DNA from: Rhodocyclaceae bacterium | GTDB taxonomy: Bacteria; Pseudomonadota; Gammaproteobacteria; Burkholderiales; Rhodocyclaceae | Direction of reading: 5' to 3' | Length of the DNA: 35,353 nt | NCBI GenBank assembly: GCA_004379165.1 | Contig: NKXK01000012.1 | Span: 1-35,353, forward strand | Shown here: positions 8,442 to 16,879 of the stretch, piece after piece | Layout: every line of letters begins with the position of its first letter | Numbering within the stretch: position 1 is the first letter of the stretch | Notes under the pieces: model-generated | Databases searched by the model: none | Seen by the model: only the letters and a program-made list of their open reading frames with translations | What the model was told of the DNA's origin: nothing | Made by a program: the position numbers and the translations under genes

Positions 8442-8987
8442 CTAGCCGGCCGATTCGGGAGGCTGGCCGAACATCGCCGCCTCGCGCTGCATCCAGCGGG
8501 CAACGACCAGATCGTGCATCTGGATATGGCTTTCCAGCCGGCGGCGCAGCAAGCGATCAAGTTCGCGCATTAGCACAACGGTGCGCTGCGGATCGAGCGC
8601 ACCGACGATTTCCTGAACCTTGGTTGAAATCTCGACGTGATCCTCGGCATGTGCTTCGCACAGTTCGCGATCGACAATCTGCAGCAGTGAATCGCGGATA
8701 GCCGCCTCTTTCGTGTGAAAATGTTCAAGGATGAAGGCCAGCAGGCTGACCAGATTGTTGTCGCACAACTGGCGTTGGCCCGCGTGGCAACCACTGCAAT
8801 CGTTGCGGGTATAGAGTCCGTCGCATAGCCCGCGCTGCGTACGCATGCAGGCCAGCAATTGCCGGTGTTCAGCATCGACTGCTGGAAAGCCGGTCTCCAG
8901 CGCCGCCGGCAGTTCCGGTGCCAGCAGGTTAGCTGGCGCTGCGATGATCTTGCTGACAACAGGGGCTGAGTCGGACACCACCGGCAA
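8442..8987 (-). CDS. Hemerythrin-like domain protein with cysteine-rich insertion
   Basis: This protein of about 181 residues has the hemerythrin four-helix di-iron pattern. Candidate ligands are H41 (VDAEHRQL), H89 (EHF), H113 and H117 (HAEDH) and H154...D159 (HIQMHD). Bacteriohemerythrins bind O2 and act in oxygen sensing or delivery. Two oddities stand out. A cysteine cluster C55-x8-C64-x2-C67-x7-C75 sits between the first two helices. The bridging Glu expected four residues after H89 is a Lys, with E94 one place later. The start is uncertain: TTG at 8987, or GTG at 8981 or 8978, of which 8981 is better spaced from GGA. It is divergent from an HDOD gene. Family membership is fairly sure; metal state and role are not. 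Confidence 0.82.
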   Translation of the reverse strand: MPVVSDSAPVVSKIIAAPANLLAPELPAALETGFPAVDAEHRQLLACMRTQRGLCDGLYTRNDCSGCHAGQRQLCDNNLVSLLAFILEHFHTKEAAIRDSLLQIVDRELCEAHAEDHVEISTKVQEIVGALDPQRTVVLMRELDRLLRRRLESHIQMHDLVVARWMQREAAMFGQPPESAG

Positions 8988-9104
8988 TCCAGATAAGACA
9001 AAGATGATGTTTTATTTCAGGCCACATTTTTTTGGAATTGGCCTACAAAACTTTACTCAACTGCCGTAATCTAACAACAACATCAAAGTCACTGGAGATG
9101 CAAG

Positions 9105-9971
9105 TTGCTTAGTCCGCATCAACGACAGTGGGGCGTCGATCAATGGGCGGCTTTTCTCAGCAATCGCCCACTCGCGTGCATGCCCCGTTCCAAGGCGCTT
9201 CTTGCTACCCAACAGGAAGCGCTGGGCGAACGGCTATCGGCCCGCGACCTGGCTGATATCGCCGGCGCCGACCCCTTCCTTTGCCTGCTACTGTTGCGCG
9301 AAGCGGAATCCCGTCGCACGCAACGGCTGGAACATGAAACAACAACCCCCTTGGGTGCCGTCATGCAACTGGGCACCGACACCTTCTGCCGGGTCATGCA
9401 GGCAGCACCGGAGACCGATGAAAGCAACGCCGGCCTCGCTGAATGCGAAGCCCGCGCGCACATCGCCAGCCGGTTGGCTCTGCGCTGGGGTACGGCGAGA
9501 GCCGACCTGTCGCCGGATGAAGTGGCGATGGCCGCACTGCTTTCCGAAATCGGCGAACTGCTGCTTTGGTCAGTCGCCCCTGAACTTCCCCGCGCCGCCC
9601 TCGAAGCTGTCGCCAGCGGGCGTGCCGCCCGCTCGATGCAGGCACAGATCGATCTCTTTGGATTCCGCTTCAAGGATCTATCGCTCAAATGCGCCAGGAT
9701 CTGGCACTTGCCATCGCTGATCACGCAGTTGATCCGCGGCATCGACAATAACCGCGCCAACCTCTCGCGAATCTGTGTCGATACCGCCCGCCATCTTTCC
9801 AGCGGCGGCGCTGAAGATCCGGCCCTGCCGGCCGACATCGCTGAAGCTTCGCAACTGATCCCCGGGGCCAGTCTGGAATGGCTGGCCGGACAACTGCCTG
9901 GCATCGAAGCGCCGCAGGTACTGGCTATTGTCGAACGGGCGGCCGATCTGCTCGAACCGCCACTCCACTGA
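9105..9971 (+). CDS. HDOD-domain protein
   Basis: The 288-residue protein resembles HDOD proteins, non-catalytic relatives of HD phosphohydrolases found in bacterial signalling. Visible signs are the N-terminal SARDLADIAGADPFLCLLLL region, a helical core, ALLSEIGELLLWS where true HD enzymes have a His-Asp, and SLKCARIWHLPSLITQLIRG near residue 200. The HD metal ligands are absent (Ser-Glu), as expected for HDOD. The start is TTG at 9105 with GGAG seven bases upstream; the ATG at 9098 is closed by a stop after four codons. It is divergent from the hemerythrin-like gene across a 117-bp AT-richer spacer, suggesting shared control. Function is unknown beyond a likely signalling role. Confidence 0.8.
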   Translation: MLSPHQRQWGVDQWAAFLSNRPLACMPRSKALLATQQEALGERLSARDLADIAGADPFLCLLLLREAESRRTQRLEHETTTPLGAVMQLGTDTFCRVMQAAPETDESNAGLAECEARAHIASRLALRWGTARADLSPDEVAMAALLSEIGELLLWSVAPELPRAALEAVASGRAARSMQAQIDLFGFRFKDLSLKCARIWHLPSLITQLIRGIDNNRANLSRICVDTARHLSSGGAEDPALPADIAEASQLIPGASLEWLAGQLPGIEAPQVLAIVERAADLLEPPLH

Positions 9972-10070
9972 ATCTGTCTGCCTCTGCCTTCCGCTTCCCG
10001 CTGAATCTTCGCCGGCCTGCTTGCTGAACGCCGGGCTGCCTGCATGCTCAATGCACGCAACCCAAGGTCT

Positions 10071-12575
10071 TTATTTCCGTTTTGCGGCCTTTTTTTCGTT
10101 TGACCGTGGCTTGGCCTTGGCGGCCCCTTTGCCGCCGCCTGCCTTGCCCTTGGGCTTGGCGCCGCTCCTGGCAATACTCTTGCCCCCTGGCTTGACCGCG
10201 GATTTTGGCTTGGCCGCCCCTTTCGCAGCCGGCTTCTCTGTCGCATTGGCGGCACCTGTCACCATCCAGGGCGATACTTGATTGGCCCGCGCACCCGCAG
10301 CACTGCGGGTGCGACGCCGCGGCGCATCACCGGCTGACGCCCATCGCTCCGGTGAAGCAAACGGCTTTTTGCCCCCCATCGCGCGCCCGACTGCCCCCGT
10401 TTCGCGCACCAGCACAAAGTCAATTTTGTTGCTTTCCAGATCGGCCCTGACCAGCTTCACCCGCACCCGGTCCCCAAGGCGGAAACGCTTGCCGGTGCGT
10501 TCGCCGAGCATCTGGTGCTTGATATTGTCGAACTGGTAGTAGTCCGCCCCGAGATCGGAGACATGCACCAAGCCTTCAACATAAACGCTGTCCAGCGCGA
10601 CGAAGATTCCAAAGGCAGTGACGGCAGAAATCGTTCCGTCAAAAATTTCACCGATGCGCTCCTTCATGTAGAAGGTCTTCAGCCAATGCTCGACATCGCG
10701 GGTCGCTTCATCCGCGCGGCGCTCGGTCGCCGAGCATTGCAGGCCAATATCGTCCCATGCTCGGTCCGGCGCATATTTTTCGCCCGCCAGCACCGCCTTG
10801 ATCGCCCGATGCACCAGCAAATCCGGGTAGCGACGGATGGGCGACGTGAAGTGCGTGTAATGTTCGTAGGCCAGCCCAAAATGGCCGACGTTGTCCGGGC
10901 TGTACATCGCCTGCCGCAATGAACGCAGCATCACGGTCTGTAGCAACTGGAAATCCGGGCGCAGCTTGACCTTCTCCAACAAGGCTGCGTAATCCTTGGC
11001 GCGCGGATCGTCGCCGCCACCGAGGGCAAGGCCGAATTCGCCAAGGAAGGTGCGCAGATTGCGCAGCTTTTCCTCGGACGGCGATTCGTGAATGCGGTAA
11101 AGGCAGGTCTGCTCATGTTGCGCCAAAAAATCCGACGCGCAGACGTTGGCCGCCAGCATGCACTCCTCGATGATGCGGTGTGCATCATTGCGCACCACCG
11201 GCACGATGTTCTCGATTTTGCCCTGCTCGTTGAACAGCATCTGCGTCTCGGTAGTCTCAAAATCAATTGCACCACGCTGGCCACGGGCCTTGTGCAGGGC
11301 GGCAAACAGCTTGTACAGATTCTGCACATGCGGTAGGGCTGCCTGATGTGCCTCAGTCTCCGGCATGGCATCTCCCGACAGCCATGACCAGACCAGGTTG
11401 TAGGTCAGGCGGGCATGCGAGCGGAAAACCGCCGGATAAAAACGGTATTTGCCGAGCTTGCCGGAGGCGCTGATCTCCATGTCACAAACCATCGCCAGTC
11501 GCTCGACATCCGGATTCAGCGAACATATGCCATTCGAAAGCTTCTCCGGCAACATCGGAATCACTCGCCGGGGGAAATACACCGAATTGCCGCGCTCCAG
11601 CGCCTCACGGTCAAGCGCCATGCCAGGCTTGACGTAGTGCGAGACGTCGGCGATCGCCACCACCAGGCGCCAGCCGCGGCCTTTCTTCTCGCAGAAGACT
11701 GCATCGTCAAAATCCCGTGCCGTCTCGCCGTCGATGGTCACCAGCGGCAGCGTCCGGATATCCTCGCGCCCCTTCAGGTCCAGTTTGCGGACCTTGAGCG
11801 GCATCTTCTTGTTTTCCTCAAGGGCCGCCTTCGAAAACTCGAAGGGCAGATCGTGCTTGCGCAGCGCGATCTCGATTTCCATGCCGGGGTCGGCGTAGTT
11901 GCCCAGCACTTCGATGATGCGGCCGATCGGCTGCGAGTGCTTGCTGGGCTGCTCGATAATCTCGACCATCACCACCTGCCCAGACTCGGCCTTGAATTTC
12001 GCCTTCTTGTCCGGTGGCACAAGCACATCCTGGGAAATACGCTTGTTCTCCGGGACAACGAAAACCACCCCATGCTCGACAAAGACGCGACCGACCAGGC
12101 GGGTATTTACCCGCTCGATCACCTCGACGATACTGCCTTCCGGCCGCCCCTTGCGGTCGATGCCAACCACGCGCACCAGCGCTCGGTCACCGTGCAGTAC
12201 CTTCCCCATCTGGCGCTGGTCGAGAAAAATGTCGGCGCTGCCATCATCGGGAATCAGGAATCCGTAGCCATCCTGATGCCCCTGTACCCGCCCCGGCGTC
12301 AGGCTGGCCCGCTCGGGCAGGATGTAATCGCCCTTTCGATTGCGCATCAACTGCCCCTCGCGCTCCATAGCAGCAAGGCGGCGCTGGAACATCTCGCGCT
12401 CAGCTGGCGTGATGTCGAGCAACTCTGCCAGTTCTGCGAGGGCCAGCGGCCGTCCTTCGTCGGCGAGAACTTGGGCGACGTATTCGCGGGAAGGCAGGGG
12501 AAACTCGTAGCGTGTCAGTTCGCGCTCCAGAAAAGGATCGGCCCGACGAATTTTTGTTAACTTCTTTCTTGACAT
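10071..12575 (-). CDS. rnr: Ribonuclease R (3'-5' exoribonuclease, RNB family)
   Basis: The 834-residue enzyme degrades structured RNA processively and takes part in mRNA, rRNA and tmRNA-linked decay. Domains in order are a winged-helix region (about 25-90), two cold-shock domains (from about 95, RVQGHQDGYGFLIPDDGSAD), the RNB catalytic domain with the metal site D282...D288-F-D290-D291, an S1 domain (GEIFDGTISAVTAFGIFVAL), and a tail of roughly 60 residues rich in Lys, Ala, Gly and Pro. An in-frame extension to 12698 would translate antisense through the tRNA and is rejected; ATG at 12575 opens a standard RNase R N-terminus. The start codon overlaps the -35 box of the divergent tRNA-Leu promoter. 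Its own promoter was not identified. Confidence 0.97.
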   Translation of the reverse strand: MSRKKLTKIRRADPFLERELTRYEFPLPSREYVAQVLADEGRPLALAELAELLDITPAEREMFQRRLAAMEREGQLMRNRKGDYILPERASLTPGRVQGHQDGYGFLIPDDGSADIFLDQRQMGKVLHGDRALVRVVGIDRKGRPEGSIVEVIERVNTRLVGRVFVEHGVVFVVPENKRISQDVLVPPDKKAKFKAESGQVVMVEIIEQPSKHSQPIGRIIEVLGNYADPGMEIEIALRKHDLPFEFSKAALEENKKMPLKVRKLDLKGREDIRTLPLVTIDGETARDFDDAVFCEKKGRGWRLVVAIADVSHYVKPGMALDREALERGNSVYFPRRVIPMLPEKLSNGICSLNPDVERLAMVCDMEISASGKLGKYRFYPAVFRSHARLTYNLVWSWLSGDAMPETEAHQAALPHVQNLYKLFAALHKARGQRGAIDFETTETQMLFNEQGKIENIVPVVRNDAHRIIEECMLAANVCASDFLAQHEQTCLYRIHESPSEEKLRNLRTFLGEFGLALGGGDDPRAKDYAALLEKVKLRPDFQLLQTVMLRSLRQAMYSPDNVGHFGLAYEHYTHFTSPIRRYPDLLVHRAIKAVLAGEKYAPDRAWDDIGLQCSATERRADEATRDVEHWLKTFYMKERIGEIFDGTISAVTAFGIFVALDSVYVEGLVHVSDLGADYYQFDNIKHQMLGERTGKRFRLGDRVRVKLVRADLESNKIDFVLVRETGAVGRAMGGKKPFASPERWASAGDAPRRRTRSAAGARANQVSPWMVTGAANATEKPAAKGAAKPKSAVKPGGKSIARSGAKPKGKAGGGKGAAKAKPRSNEKKAAKRK

Positions 12576-12596
12576 GAGTTTTTCTTTCTCTATAAT
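12569..12596 (+). promoter_or_regulatory. Consensus sigma70 promoter of tRNA-Leu
   Basis: A perfect TTGACA (12569-12574) and a perfect TATAAT (12591-12596) are spaced by 16 bp. The sequence after the -10 is GC-rich (GGCGGC), the kind of discriminator associated with stringent control of stable RNA. Transcription should begin near 12603, about 13 nt before the mature tRNA. The -35 box overlaps the start codon of rnr on the other strand (12573-12575). Confidence 0.88.
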
Positions 12597-12615
12597 GGCG
12601 GCTCTTCGCACCTGT

Positions 12616-12700
<85 letters not shown>

Positions 12701-12712
12701 GCGATTTTGAAT

Positions 12713-12741
12713 GAAGGCCTTGTTAAAGCAAGGCCTTTTTT
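12713..12741 (+). terminator. Intrinsic terminator of tRNA-Leu
   Basis: AAGGCCTTG (12714-12722) and CAAGGCCTT (12729-12737) form a perfect 9-bp stem with a 6-nt loop, followed by a run of six T (12736-12741). It is placed directly after the tRNA. Confidence 0.9.
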
Positions 12742-12921
12742 CATTTCTGCGCCACCTGAATCCGGTTTTTTTCGCGTTGACTGGGACATCGGCGCCCATT
12801 GTCTCACAGGCAGCGGCCAAGCCACCCGGCGAAACATTTGCACACATCTTGACGGCGAGTTGCGGTCAGCGGTTCGGGGTGCCGCTCGTTATCCGGAGTA
12901 CGCATTATTAACTCTGGAACC

Positions 12922-13299
12922 ATGAACAAGATACTCTCCCTCACCACGTTTGCACTGCTCACGAGCGCAATCGCCCCGGCCGCCCATGCCGACCGCGGAC
13001 ACCGTCACGAGCATCGCGGATATTGGCGCCCACCGGTCGTCGTTGACCGGCATCACCACGACCATTGGCGTCCGCGGCATTGGGTTGGACCGGCAGCAGT
13101 CCTCGCGATCACCGGTGCCGCCATTGGTGCGGGTGCCTATCATTATTACAATCAGCCAGCCCCCGTCTACGTACCGCCGGCGCGCAGCTATCCACCGGCA
13201 CAGTCTGGCAACACCTGGTACTACTGCGGTTCATCCGGGCAATACTATCCATACACCAACGCCTGCCCAGAAGGCTGGCAGGCGATTCCCGCACGTTAA
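12922..13299 (+). CDS. Small exported His-rich protein of unknown function
   Basis: This 125-residue protein is not assigned to a named function. It has a clear Sec signal peptide (MNKILSLTTFALLTSAIAPAAHA, cleavage after AHA at about residue 23), then a histidine- and arginine-rich stretch (about 24-54). A short hydrophobic glycine-containing segment (AAVLAITGAAIGAGAY) follows, then a Pro/Tyr-rich linker and a C-terminal block with two cysteines (WYYCGSSGQYYPYTNACPEG). A C-terminal block of this W-Y-Y-C...Y-P-Y...C-P-x-G-W type is common in short exported proteins of beta- and gammaproteobacteria. It stands alone between the tRNA terminator and the purA terminator. The His-rich part could bind metal (inference only). 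Confidence 0.8.
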   Translation: MNKILSLTTFALLTSAIAPAAHADRGHRHEHRGYWRPPVVVDRHHHDHWRPRHWVGPAAVLAITGAAIGAGAYHYYNQPAPVYVPPARSYPPAQSGNTWYYCGSSGQYYPYTNACPEGWQAIPAR

Positions 13300-13300
13300 C

Positions 13301-13323
13301 GAAAAACGGGCCCTCAGGCCCGT
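13301..13323 (-). terminator. Intrinsic terminator after purA
   Basis: On the minus strand, ACGGGCC and GGCCCGT pair as a 7-bp stem around a 4-nt loop (13306-13323), followed by TTTTTC (13306 down to 13301). It lies about 20 nt after the purA stop and closes the long minus-strand gene run. It also sits just after the plus-strand gene ending at 13299 and may serve both. Confidence 0.85.
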
Positions 13324-13344
13324 CGACTCGGAATTCAAACCGGC

Positions 13345-14652
13345 TTACTTAAAGGGGTGCTGCTTGAGGATGGTTTCATCGCGCTCCGGACCGGTCGAAA
13401 CGATCGCAATCGGCACCTCACACAATTGCTCCAGACGGTTGAGGTAGTTCTGCGCATTTACCGGCAGATCCTCCCAGCGCTTGACGCGGAAGGTGGTACC
13501 TTCCCAGCCCGGCATGGTTTCGTAGATCGGCTCGCAACGGGCAACGTCATCAGCGCCGATCGGCAGCAGGTCGACTAACTTGCCATCGAGCCTGTAGCCC
13601 GTGCAGATCAGGATTTCCTTGAGGCCGTCAAGAACATCTAGCTTGGTGATGCACAAACCGGTCAGACCGTTGATCCGCGCCGAACGACGCAGCAGGGCGG
13701 CATCAAACCAGCCGCAGCGACGCTTACGGCCGGTAACAGTGCCGAACTCCTTGCCAACGCTGAACATCTGGTGGCCGGGCGTGCCTTCGGTATCAATATC
13801 CAGCTCGCTCGGGAAGGGGCCGCCACCAACACGGGTACAGTAGGCCTTGGTAATGCCCAGCACGTAGTGGAGCATGCCAGGGCCAATACCGGCCCCTGCA
13901 GCTGCCTGACCGGCAACGCAGTTCGACGAGGTGACAAAGGGATAGGTACCGTGGTCGATATCCAGAAGCGTACCTTGTGCGCCTTCGAACAGCATGTTCT
14001 GGCCGGCCTTGTTGGCGTCGTAAAGCGCTGCCGAAACATCGACCACCATCGGACGGATGACCTCAGCATCGGCCATAGCCTGATCGAACACCGCCTGAAA
14101 ATCAACCGGCTCGGCCTTGAAATACTGGGTAAGGACGAAATTGTGATATTCGAGCACTTCCTTGAGTTTCTCGGCAAAACGCTCGGGGTGGAACAGGTCA
14201 TAGACCCGCAGGCCGCGACGGGAAACCTTATCCTCGTAGGTCGGCCCGATACCCTTTCCGGTGGTACCGATCTTCTTGTCACCCGCCTTGGCAGCCTCAC
14301 GCGCCTTGTCGATGGCCGAGTGGTAAGGCAGGATGATCGGACATCCCGGGCTGATCTTTAGTCGCGAACGGACATTGATGCCGCCCTTCTCCAGTTCGGC
14401 GATTTCCGAGATCAGATGGTGGATATCGAGGACAACACCATTGCCGATGTAGCAATCGACACCATCGCGAACGATGCCGGACGGCACGAGGTTCAGCTTG
14501 TAGACGTTTTCACCGACGACAAGTGTGTGACCGGCGTTGTGCCCCCCCTGGAAGCGCACTACCCCCTTGGCGTGGTCGGTCAGCCAGTCGACGATCTTGC
14601 CCTTACCTTCGTCGCCCCACTGGGTACCCACCACGATGACATTCTTGGCCAT
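13345..14652 (-). CDS. purA: Adenylosuccinate synthetase
   Basis: The 435-residue enzyme couples IMP and aspartate to adenylosuccinate using GTP, the first committed step to AMP. The N-terminal nucleotide loop [11 protein letters not shown] (9-19) carries the catalytic Asp14, and GGHNAGHT carries His42. VPSGI, the GTTGKGIGP and [21 protein letters not shown] motifs, and the late [11 protein letters not shown] segment are all present. Length is that expected for bacterial PurA. AGAGGA lies 7-8 nt before the ATG, and only 3 nt separate it from hisZ upstream. The hflK-hflC-DUF2065-hisZ-purA order is known from many betaproteobacteria. Confidence 0.98.
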   Translation of the reverse strand: MAKNVIVVGTQWGDEGKGKIVDWLTDHAKGVVRFQGGHNAGHTLVVGENVYKLNLVPSGIVRDGVDCYIGNGVVLDIHHLISEIAELEKGGINVRSRLKISPGCPIILPYHSAIDKAREAAKAGDKKIGTTGKGIGPTYEDKVSRRGLRVYDLFHPERFAEKLKEVLEYHNFVLTQYFKAEPVDFQAVFDQAMADAEVIRPMVVDVSAALYDANKAGQNMLFEGAQGTLLDIDHGTYPFVTSSNCVAGQAAAGAGIGPGMLHYVLGITKAYCTRVGGGPFPSELDIDTEGTPGHQMFSVGKEFGTVTGRKRRCGWFDAALLRRSARINGLTGLCITKLDVLDGLKEILICTGYRLDGKLVDLLPIGADDVARCEPIYETMPGWEGTTFRVKRWEDLPVNAQNYLNRLEQLCEVPIAIVSTGPERDETILKQHPFK

Positions 14653-14655
14653 TTT

Positions 14656-15810
14656 TTAGTCCTCTTGTATTGCTTCAATAATCCATTGTTCGCCAAGCCT
14701 GACCAGCTTGCGATCGCACTGCGGACCTTCGCAGGCGGTTTCACCGGGCAGCATTTCGACGACAATCTCTCCCTGTTCGCGCAGCATCGCGATATGCGCC
14801 GCCAGCAGGGGATCTCCCGCTGCCGAGGGCGCCAGCACTGCATACTGCGGCTTGCCGGCTGGCACCAGACGCGCGAGTTCGCGAAGGTCCAGAGAAAACC
14901 CTGTCGCCGGACGTGCGCGCCCGAAAGTGCTGCCGGCACCATCATAGCGCCCACCCAAGGCGATCGCCGCCGGATAACCGGGGCAATAAGCCGCAAACAC
15001 TACTCCATTATGGTAGTGGTAGCCACGCAAATCAGACAGATCGATCGAGAAGGGCAGTTCCGGTGCCGCCTCGATCAGATGCTTCAAACCATCAAGGGCC
15101 GCCGTGATCGCGGGCAGCGCAGGCAGTTCCGTCGCCGCGCGGGCGAGCACTTCCGTGCCGCCATAAAGTTGCGGCAGCGCAAACAAGGCTTCACGGTAAG
15201 GTGACGGTACGGCAGCGCAGGCATCGCGCAGGCCCGGCACGTCCTTGGTCTGCAACAAACCGAGGACGGCCAGTTCATCCGCCTCGGCCAAACCGGCAGC
15301 TTCGGCCAGAGCACGGAAAATCCCGACATGGCCAAGATCAACCCGGCTCAGCGGCAGCTTGACCTTGTCGAACGCCCCGGCCATGAGCCGGATGATGTCA
15401 AGATCAGCGGCAATTCCGGCGTAGCCGTACAGTTCGGCACCGATTTGCAGCGGCTCACGGCCTGCGGCAATGCTGGCCGGCAAGGTATGGAGCACGCTGC
15501 CGCAGTAGCACAGGCGCGTGACCCCTTCGTGGTTGAGCAAATGCGCGTCGATTCGCGCGGCCTGTGGCGTAATGTCGGCACGCACGCCGATTGTCCGGCC
15601 GGACAACTGGTCGACCAGCTTGAAGGTGCGCAGCTTGAGATCCTGCCCTGCTCCGGTCAACAACGACTCAAGGTACTCCAGCATCGGCGGCATGACATAT
15701 TCGAAACCCCGGCCACGGAAGTGGTCGAGGAGCGTACGGCGCAGGCGTTCAACGCGTTGCGCCTCGGCCGGCAGAGCGTCGGCAAGATGTTCCGGAAGCA
15801 GCCAGTTCAT
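14656..15810 (-). CDS. hisZ: ATP phosphoribosyltransferase regulatory subunit HisZ
   Basis: The 384-residue protein resembles the catalytic domain of histidyl-tRNA synthetase but lacks the C-terminal anticodon-binding domain. It works as the regulatory partner of the short form of HisG in the first step of histidine synthesis. Visible features are the opening [19 protein letters not shown], the class II motif 2-like region ([14 protein letters not shown], then RLCYCGSVL) and a late [21 protein letters not shown] block. Its presence implies a short HisG elsewhere in the genome. The start overlaps the DUF2065 stop by ATGA, so translation is probably coupled. A complete hisS is also in the window at 22884, which argues that this is not the synthetase. 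Confidence 0.93.
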   Translation of the reverse strand: MNWLLPEHLADALPAEAQRVERLRRTLLDHFRGRGFEYVMPPMLEYLESLLTGAGQDLKLRTFKLVDQLSGRTIGVRADITPQAARIDAHLLNHEGVTRLCYCGSVLHTLPASIAAGREPLQIGAELYGYAGIAADLDIIRLMAGAFDKVKLPLSRVDLGHVGIFRALAEAAGLAEADELAVLGLLQTKDVPGLRDACAAVPSPYREALFALPQLYGGTEVLARAATELPALPAITAALDGLKHLIEAAPELPFSIDLSDLRGYHYHNGVVFAAYCPGYPAAIALGGRYDGAGSTFGRARPATGFSLDLRELARLVPAGKPQYAVLAPSAAGDPLLAAHIAMLREQGEIVVEMLPGETACEGPQCDRKLVRLGEQWIIEAIQED

Positions 15811-15992
15811 GAAAAAATCATCAGCAAGATAAGGCCGATCAGCATCGAGGTCAGTCCGACAAAACGGATCTGACCATCTGAAAACTGGATCAGGCGGCGA
15901 AAGGTTTCACGCCAGGCCGCCGGCGCGATAAAGGGCATGAGGCCTTCGAGCACCAGCATCAGCGCGAAGGCCAGAAGCAGCGTCGAGGTCAT
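15807..15992 (-). CDS. DUF2065 (YjeT-like) small membrane protein
   Basis: This 61-residue protein has two hydrophobic helices (about 4-24 and 43-60) separated by a short basic segment with the family motif [21 protein letters not shown]2065 members are regularly found directly after hflC in proteobacteria, as yjeT is in E. coli, but their function is not established. The gene overlaps both neighbours by ATGA (hflC upstream at 15989-15992, hisZ downstream at 15807-15810), so the three are likely translated together. Confidence 0.9.
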   Translation of the reverse strand: MTSTLLLAFALMLVLEGLMPFIAPAAWRETFRRLIQFSDGQIRFVGLTSMLIGLILLMIFS

Positions 15993-16879
15993 TTCGCCTT
16001 GTCGCTGCCACGGCCAAGACTCTTCATGTACTTGAAGAAATCGGAGTTGGGTTCGACGACCAGCAGGTCATTCTTGGATTTAAAGCTGCCGCGATACGCC
16101 TCCATGCTGCGGTAGAAGGCGTAAAACTCGGGATTCTGGCCAAAAGCCTGCGCATAAATTGCCGCCGCCTTGGCATCGCCCTCGCCCTTGACCTTCTGCG
16201 CATCACGATAGGCATCCGCGATGATTACTTCGCGCTGACGATCGGCATCGGCACGAATCTTTTCGGCCTCGGCCGAGCCTTCGGAACGCAGTTCGTTGGC
16301 CACGCGCTTGCGCTCGGCCTCCATGCGGCGATACACGGCATCGCTGACCTCGGTCGGCAGTTCGACACGCTTCAGACGAACATCGACAATCTCGACACCG
16401 ATCTTGCGGGCATCGACATCGGCCTTCTCACGCATCTGATCCATGATCTTGTCACGCTCGCCCGAGACCACATCATGGACGGTGCGCTTGCCGAACTCCT
16501 CGCGCAAACCGGCGTTGACCGTCTGGTTCAGGCGGGTTTTCGCCCGCGACTCATCGCCACCCACGGAAATGTAGTAGAGCTTGGGATCGACAATGCGCCA
16601 CTTGATGTAGGAGTCGACCAGAACGTTCTTTTTCTCGGAGGTGATGAAGCGCTCGGGTTCGTTGTTGTCGAGGGTCATGATGCGCTTTTCGAAATAGCGC
16701 ACGTTCTGAACCATCGGCACCTTGAAGTTCAGGCCCGGCTCGTCGATCGCGCGCTTGACCTCACCCAACTGGAAAACAAGGGCGAACTGGCGCTGATCGA
16801 CGGTAAACACCGACATCGCGATCACAACAAGCAGGGTGGCGACAACCGCCCCCAGCAGATTCAGGCGCGGACTCATCAA
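15989..16879 (-). CDS. hflC: HflC, SPFH/band-7 subunit of the HflKC complex
   Basis: The 296-residue protein has one N-terminal membrane helix (about 7-25, LGAVVATLLVVIAMSVFTV) and a periplasmic prohibitin/SPFH domain beginning DQRQFALVFQLGEVKRAI, then a long charged coiled-coil rich in Ala, Glu and Arg (about 185-250). With HflK it forms a cage around the FtsH protease and moderates degradation of membrane proteins. The start overlaps the hflK stop by ATGA, in keeping with equimolar assembly. Confidence 0.96.
   Translation of the reverse strand: MMSPRLNLLGAVVATLLVVIAMSVFTVDQRQFALVFQLGEVKRAIDEPGLNFKVPMVQNVRYFEKRIMTLDNNEPERFITSEKKNVLVDSYIKWRIVDPKLYYISVGGDESRAKTRLNQTVNAGLREEFGKRTVHDVVSGERDKIMDQMREKADVDARKIGVEIVDVRLKRVELPTEVSDAVYRRMEAERKRVANELRSEGSAEAEKIRADADRQREVIIADAYRDAQKVKGEGDAKAAAIYAQAFGQNPEFYAFYRSMEAYRGSFKSKNDLLVVEPNSDFFKYMKSLGRGSDKAK

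Noticed and set aside
14656..15810. hisZ read as a second histidyl-tRNA synthetase
   Set aside because: It lacks the anticodon-binding domain and the full histidine motifs. A complete hisS is present at 22884-24182, and the neighbours are those of hisZ.
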